Assembly: GCF_000730425.1 (NCBI RefSeq)
Contig: NZ_CP008896.1
Location: forward strand, 5,828,001-5,892,000
Length of the DNA stretch: 64,000 nucleotides
Direction: 5' to 3'
From: Pseudomonas fluorescens
Lineage (GTDB): Bacteria; Pseudomonadota; Gammaproteobacteria; Pseudomonadales; Pseudomonadaceae
Below are positions 60,545-64,000 of the stretch, piece after piece (position 1 is the first letter of the stretch; every line of letters starts with the position of its first letter). A program made the translations under genes and the position numbers. Below the pieces are notes generated by a model. It searched no databases, was not told the DNA's origin, and saw only the letters and a list, made by a program, of their open reading frames with translations.

Positions 60545-61657
60545 ATGAGTGGCAACTTCCTCGCCCTGGCGCAGCCGGGCGTACAACAACTGTCGCCTTA
60601 CGTTCCAGGCAAACCTGTGGACGAGTTGGCGCGCGAGTTGAACCTGGATCCAGCGAAGATCGTCAAGCTGGCCAGCAATGAAAATCCCCTGGGCCCAAGC
60701 CCCAGGGTGCTGGCAGCGATCCGCGAAGAGTTGGCGGAGCTGACCCGCTACCCCGACGGCAACGGCTTTGCCCTCAAGTCCCTATTGGCTGAGAGCTGCC
60801 GGGTCGAGTTGAGCCAGGTGACCCTGGGCAATGGTTCCAACGATATCTTGGAGCTGGTGGCGCGTGCCTACCTGGCGCCTGGCCTGAATGCGGTGTTCAG
60901 CGAGCACGCATTTGCCGTGTATCCGATTGTCACCCAGGCCGTTGGTGCCGAGGCGCGGGTGATTGCGGCCAGGGACTGGGGGCATGACCTGCCGGCCATG
61001 CTGGCGGCCATCGATGCCCAGACCCGGGTGGTGTTTATCGCCAACCCGAACAACCCGACGGGTACCTGGTTCGGTGCCGCTGCGCTGAACGAGTTCCTGC
61101 AGGATGTGCCCGAGCATGTGCTGGTGGTGCTGGATGAGGCCTACATCGAATACGCCGAAGGCAGCGACTTGCCCGACGGCCTGGACTTCCTCGCGGCCTA
61201 CCCGAACCTGCTGGTATCGCGCACCTTCTCCAAGGCCTATGGTCTGGCTTCGTTGCGGGTTGGCTACGGGTTATCCACAGCGGTCGTCGCCGATGTGTTG
61301 AACCGGGTGCGCCAGCCGTTCAACGTCAACAGCCTGGCGCTGGCGGCGGCCTGTGCGGCGTTCAAGGACGCCGAGTATCTGGAAGAAGGGCGGCGGATCA
61401 ACGAAAGCGGCATGCAGCAACTGCAGCAAGGCTTCCGTGAGCTGGGCTTGGGGTGGATTCCCTCCAAGGGCAATTTTATTTGCGTGGATCTCGGTCAAGT
61501 GGCCGCCCCGGTGTTCCAGGGCCTGCTGCGCGAAGGCGTGATTGTGCGTCCGGTGGCCAACTACGGTATGCCGAACCACTTGCGTATCACCATCGGTTTG
61601 CCGGCTGAAAATAGCCGCTTCCTTGAGGCGCTGGCCAAGGTCCTGGCCCGTGGTTGA
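60545..61657 (+). CDS. hisC: Histidinol-phosphate/aromatic aminotransferase (HisC)
   Basis: 370 residues, ATG. PLP aminotransferase of histidinol-phosphate; relatives in this operon also use aromatic 2-oxo acids, which fits its position among phenylalanine and tyrosine genes. 'KLASNENPLGPSPRVLAAI' is the N-terminal signature, 'FIANPNNPTGTWFGAAAL' binds PLP, and 'VSRTFSKAYGLASLRVGYG' contains the Schiff-base Lys. Full family length. It is a second hisC-type gene if another lies in a his operon elsewhere. Confidence 0.92.
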   Translation: MSGNFLALAQPGVQQLSPYVPGKPVDELARELNLDPAKIVKLASNENPLGPSPRVLAAIREELAELTRYPDGNGFALKSLLAESCRVELSQVTLGNGSNDILELVARAYLAPGLNAVFSEHAFAVYPIVTQAVGAEARVIAARDWGHDLPAMLAAIDAQTRVVFIANPNNPTGTWFGAAALNEFLQDVPEHVLVVLDEAYIEYAEGSDLPDGLDFLAAYPNLLVSRTFSKAYGLASLRVGYGLSTAVVADVLNRVRQPFNVNSLALAAACAAFKDAEYLEEGRRINESGMQQLQQGFRELGLGWIPSKGNFICVDLGQVAAPVFQGLLREGVIVRPVANYGMPNHLRITIGLPAENSRFLEALAKVLARG

Positions 61658-61685
61658 TGTGATTGCGAAGCAAGCTGTTGTACCT

Positions 61686-63896
61686 GTGATCGGTCGTCTG
61701 GTGGTGGTCGGCCTAGGATTGATTGGCGGCTCCTTTGCCAAAGGCCTGCGCGAAAGTGGTCTGTGTGGCGAAGTGGTTGGTGTGGATCTGGACCCGCAAT
61801 CGCGCCAGTTGGCGGTTGAGCTCGGTGTGGTGGATCGCTGCGAGGCGGACTTGGCCGTTGCATGCCAGGGCGCCGATGTCATCCAGTTGGCGGTGCCGAT
61901 CCTCGCCATGGAAAAACTGCTGGTGCTATTGGCCGGTATGGACCTGGGTAAGGCGATCCTCACGGATGTCGGCAGTGCCAAGGGCAATGTGGTGCGCGCG
62001 GCGCAGCTGGCGTTTGGCGGCATGCCGGCGCGCTTCGTGCCAGGGCATCCGATTGCCGGCTCCGAGCAGAGCGGGGTCGAGGCCTCCAATTCGCAGCTGT
62101 TTCGTCGGCACAAGGTGATCCTGACGCCGCTGGCCGAAACCGCCCCGGCAGCGCTGGCCGTGGTGGACCGGTTGTGGCGCGAGCTGGGGGCGGATGTCGA
62201 GCATATGCAGGTAGAGCGTCATGACGAAGTCTTGGCGGCGACCAGCCATCTGCCGCATCTGCTGGCCTTTGGCTTGGTCGACTCCCTGGCCAAGCGCAAC
62301 GAGAACCTGGAGATTTTTCGTTACGCCGCCGGTGGCTTTCGTGATTTCACGCGGATTGCCGGTAGCGATCCGGTGATGTGGCACGACATATTTCTCGCCA
62401 ATCGCGAGGCCGTACTGCGTACCCTGGATACCTTTCGCAGTGACCTGGATGCCCTGCGCGACGCCGTCGATGCGGGGGATGGTCATCAACTGCTGGGCGT
62501 CTTCACCCGTGCACGGGTAGCACGCGAGCATTTCAGCAAAATCCTGGCGCGTCGGGCCTATATGGACGCCGCCGCCAACGCTGACGATGTGGTGTTTGTC
62601 GCCAATCCGGGTGGGCGGTTGAGCGGCAAGATCCGGGTGCCGGGGGATAAATCCATTTCCCATCGCTCGATCATGCTCGGGTCGCTGGCGGACGGTATTA
62701 CCGAAGTCGAAGGATTTCTTGAAGGTGAGGATGCCCTGGCTACCCTGCAGGCGTTCCGTGACATGGGCGTGGTGATCGAAGGCCCGCATCATGGGCGAGT
62801 GACCATTCATGGTGTTGGCCTGCATGGCTTGAGGCCGGCGCCGGGCCCGATCTATCTCGGCAATTCGGGCACCTCCATGCGCCTGTTGGCGGGTTTGTTG
62901 GCGGCGCAGCGTTTTGACAGTGTCTTGACCGGTGATGCTTCGCTGTCCAAGCGACCGATGAATCGCGTGGCTGAGCCGTTGCGGGCGATGGGGGCGGTGA
63001 TCGAGACCGGGCCGCAAGGGCGGCCACCGCTGATCATTCGTGGCGGGCAGGCACTCAAGGGCATGAACTACACGCTGCCGATGGCCAGTGCCCAGGTCAA
63101 GTCCAGCCTGTTGCTGGCTGGGCTGTATGCCGAGGGCCGTACAGCGGTGACCGAGCCTGCGCCCACCCGTGACCATACCGAGCGAATGCTGCGCGGTTTT
63201 GGCTGCCCGGTGGATGTCGTTGGGGCGACGGCTACGGTCGAGTCGGGTCATACATTGCTAGCAACGTGTATCGAGGTGCCGGGGGATATCTCCTCCTCGG
63301 CATTTTTCCTGGTGGCCGCTTCGATCGCTGAAGGTTCTGAATTGTTGCTGGAGCACGTGGGCATCAATCCGACCCGCACCGGCGTGATCGATATCCTGCG
63401 CCTGATGGGGGCTGATATCGCTCTGGAAAACCCGCGCGAAGTGGGCGGCGAGCCGGTTGCAGACCTGCGTGTGCGTGCGGCACCGCTCAAGGGGATCGAG
63501 ATTCCCGAGGCCCTGGTGCCCCTGGCGATCGATGAGTTCCCGGCGCTGTTTGTTGCCGCAGCCTGCGCCGAAGGGCGCACGGTGTTGCGTGGTGCTGAAG
63601 AGTTGCGGGTCAAGGAGTCCGACCGCATCCAGGTCATGGCCGACGGTCTGTTGGCGCTGGGTGTTAAGTGTGTGCCAACCCCTGATGGGATTATCATTGA
63701 TGGCGGAGGCATGGCCGGGGGGGAGGTGCATGCCCACGGCGATCATCGGATCGCCATGGCATTCAGCGTAGCGTCCCTGCGTGCCACCGCACCGATTCGT
63801 ATCCATGACTGTGCCAACGTAGCTACATCTTTTCCGAATTTTCTTACACTGTCTGCCCAGGTTGGCATTCGTGTAGCCCAAGAGGCTCAATTGTGA
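61686..63896 (+). CDS. tyrA-aroA: Fused prephenate dehydrogenase and class II EPSP synthase (TyrA-AroA)
   Basis: 736 residues from the GTG at 61686 (alternatives GTG 61659 or 61650). The N-terminal TyrA part (about 1-295) has '[17 protein letters not shown]' (NAD binding) and '[16 protein letters not shown]'. The AroA part (about 300-736) has '[13 protein letters not shown]', '[12 protein letters not shown]', '[13 protein letters not shown]', '[12 protein letters not shown]' and '[12 protein letters not shown]'. These match the class II EPSP-synthase set (GDKS, SAQxK, RxHxE, NxTR), the type associated with glyphosate tolerance. It makes hydroxyphenylpyruvate and EPSP. Its stop overlaps cmk by four bases. 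Confidence 0.94.
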   Translation: MIGRLVVVGLGLIGGSFAKGLRESGLCGEVVGVDLDPQSRQLAVELGVVDRCEADLAVACQGADVIQLAVPILAMEKLLVLLAGMDLGKAILTDVGSAKGNVVRAAQLAFGGMPARFVPGHPIAGSEQSGVEASNSQLFRRHKVILTPLAETAPAALAVVDRLWRELGADVEHMQVERHDEVLAATSHLPHLLAFGLVDSLAKRNENLEIFRYAAGGFRDFTRIAGSDPVMWHDIFLANREAVLRTLDTFRSDLDALRDAVDAGDGHQLLGVFTRARVAREHFSKILARRAYMDAAANADDVVFVANPGGRLSGKIRVPGDKSISHRSIMLGSLADGITEVEGFLEGEDALATLQAFRDMGVVIEGPHHGRVTIHGVGLHGLRPAPGPIYLGNSGTSMRLLAGLLAAQRFDSVLTGDASLSKRPMNRVAEPLRAMGAVIETGPQGRPPLIIRGGQALKGMNYTLPMASAQVKSSLLLAGLYAEGRTAVTEPAPTRDHTERMLRGFGCPVDVVGATATVESGHTLLATCIEVPGDISSSAFFLVAASIAEGSELLLEHVGINPTRTGVIDILRLMGADIALENPREVGGEPVADLRVRAAPLKGIEIPEALVPLAIDEFPALFVAAACAEGRTVLRGAEELRVKESDRIQVMADGLLALGVKCVPTPDGIIIDGGGMAGGEVHAHGDHRIAMAFSVASLRATAPIRIHDCANVATSFPNFLTLSAQVGIRVAQEAQL

Positions 63897-64000
63897 ATAT
63901 CAAAGCACCGGTGATTACCATCGACGGGCCAAGCGGCTCTGGCAAGGGCACTGTCGCGGGCCTGCTGGCCAAGCGTCTGGGTTGGTGTCTGCTGGACTCC
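63893..64000 (+). CDS. cmk: Cytidylate kinase (Cmk), partial at window end
   Basis: 36 codons from a GTG at 63893 that overlaps the aroA stop. '[20 protein letters not shown]' has the P-loop (GPSGSGKGT) of CMP kinase, which converts CMP/dCMP to the diphosphate. Position after tyrA-aroA matches the usual operon order in which rpsA follows. The rest lies outside the window. Confidence 0.9.
   Translation, partial: MNIKAPVITIDGPSGSGKGTVAGLLAKRLGWCLLDS

Overview
The window looks like chromosomal DNA of a fluorescent-group Pseudomonas. The evidence is high GC with GTG starts, many REP palindromes of the GGAGC(C/G)GGCTTGC type, and gene blocks typical of the genus: gyrA-serC-pheA-hisC-tyrA/aroA-cmk, mtnA beside an MTA/SAH deaminase, ubiG-mupP-SDR, fumC-DUF2059-bolA, the NAGGN osmolyte operon, pap-thiolase and aroC-MFS. 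No rRNA, tRNA, CRISPR array or complete insertion sequence was seen.

Layout. 1-2.7 kb: LysE exporter (cut by the window edge), purine permease, and a wrecked PLP aminotransferase. 2.7-4.4 kb: glutathione S-transferase, glutaredoxin-like protein, folE. 4.4-6.6 kb: a lower-GC accessory patch with a dead tyrosine integrase abutting folE and an intact MFS transporter. 6.7-13.9 kb: Smr protein, cysteine-hydrolase-like protein, prmB, membrane proteins, lipase-like hydrolase, aroC, MFS. 13.9-15.3 kb: a degenerate acireductone dioxygenase, a solo LuxR-type regulator and a DUF3509 protein. 15.6-23.4 kb: acyl-CoA synthetase, ankyrin protein, LTA-synthase-like sulfatase, SDR, a CsrA/Rsm paralogue and YheU. 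23.5-28.3 kb: the NAGGN osmoprotectant operon on the minus strand. 28.6-33.5 kb: a 1613-residue LRR/NEL E3-ubiquitin-ligase-type effector. 33.5-49.9 kb: mnmC, pap, thiolase, DMT exporter, fumC, DUF2059, bolA, trhO, DsbA-like/ABC pair, an RbdA-like GGDEF-EAL protein, a TenA/diiron-like protein and a diguanylate cyclase. 50.2-53.9 kb: SDR, mupP, ubiG and MTA deaminase on the minus strand. 54-64 kb: mtnA, gyrA and the serine/aromatic/histidine biosynthesis operon running off the window into cmk.

How the genes connect. aroC, pheA, tyrA/aroA and hisC cover several steps of aromatic and histidine synthesis. The MTA deaminase and mtnA belong to methylthioadenosine salvage, yet the dioxygenase of that pathway present here has lost three of its four metal ligands and lacks mtnB and mtnC at its side. 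asnB, ngg and the M42 peptidase form one osmolyte pathway. Two c-di-GMP proteins and a CsrA-type regulator point to lifestyle control, and the NEL protein points to interaction with a eukaryotic host or predator.

Most of the window is ordinary core genome. The most unusual items are the ligand-less MtnD-like protein, the giant NEL effector, the integrase whose catalytic Tyr codon has become a stop, the aminotransferase remnant, and an isochorismatase-fold protein with Ser where the catalytic Cys is expected.
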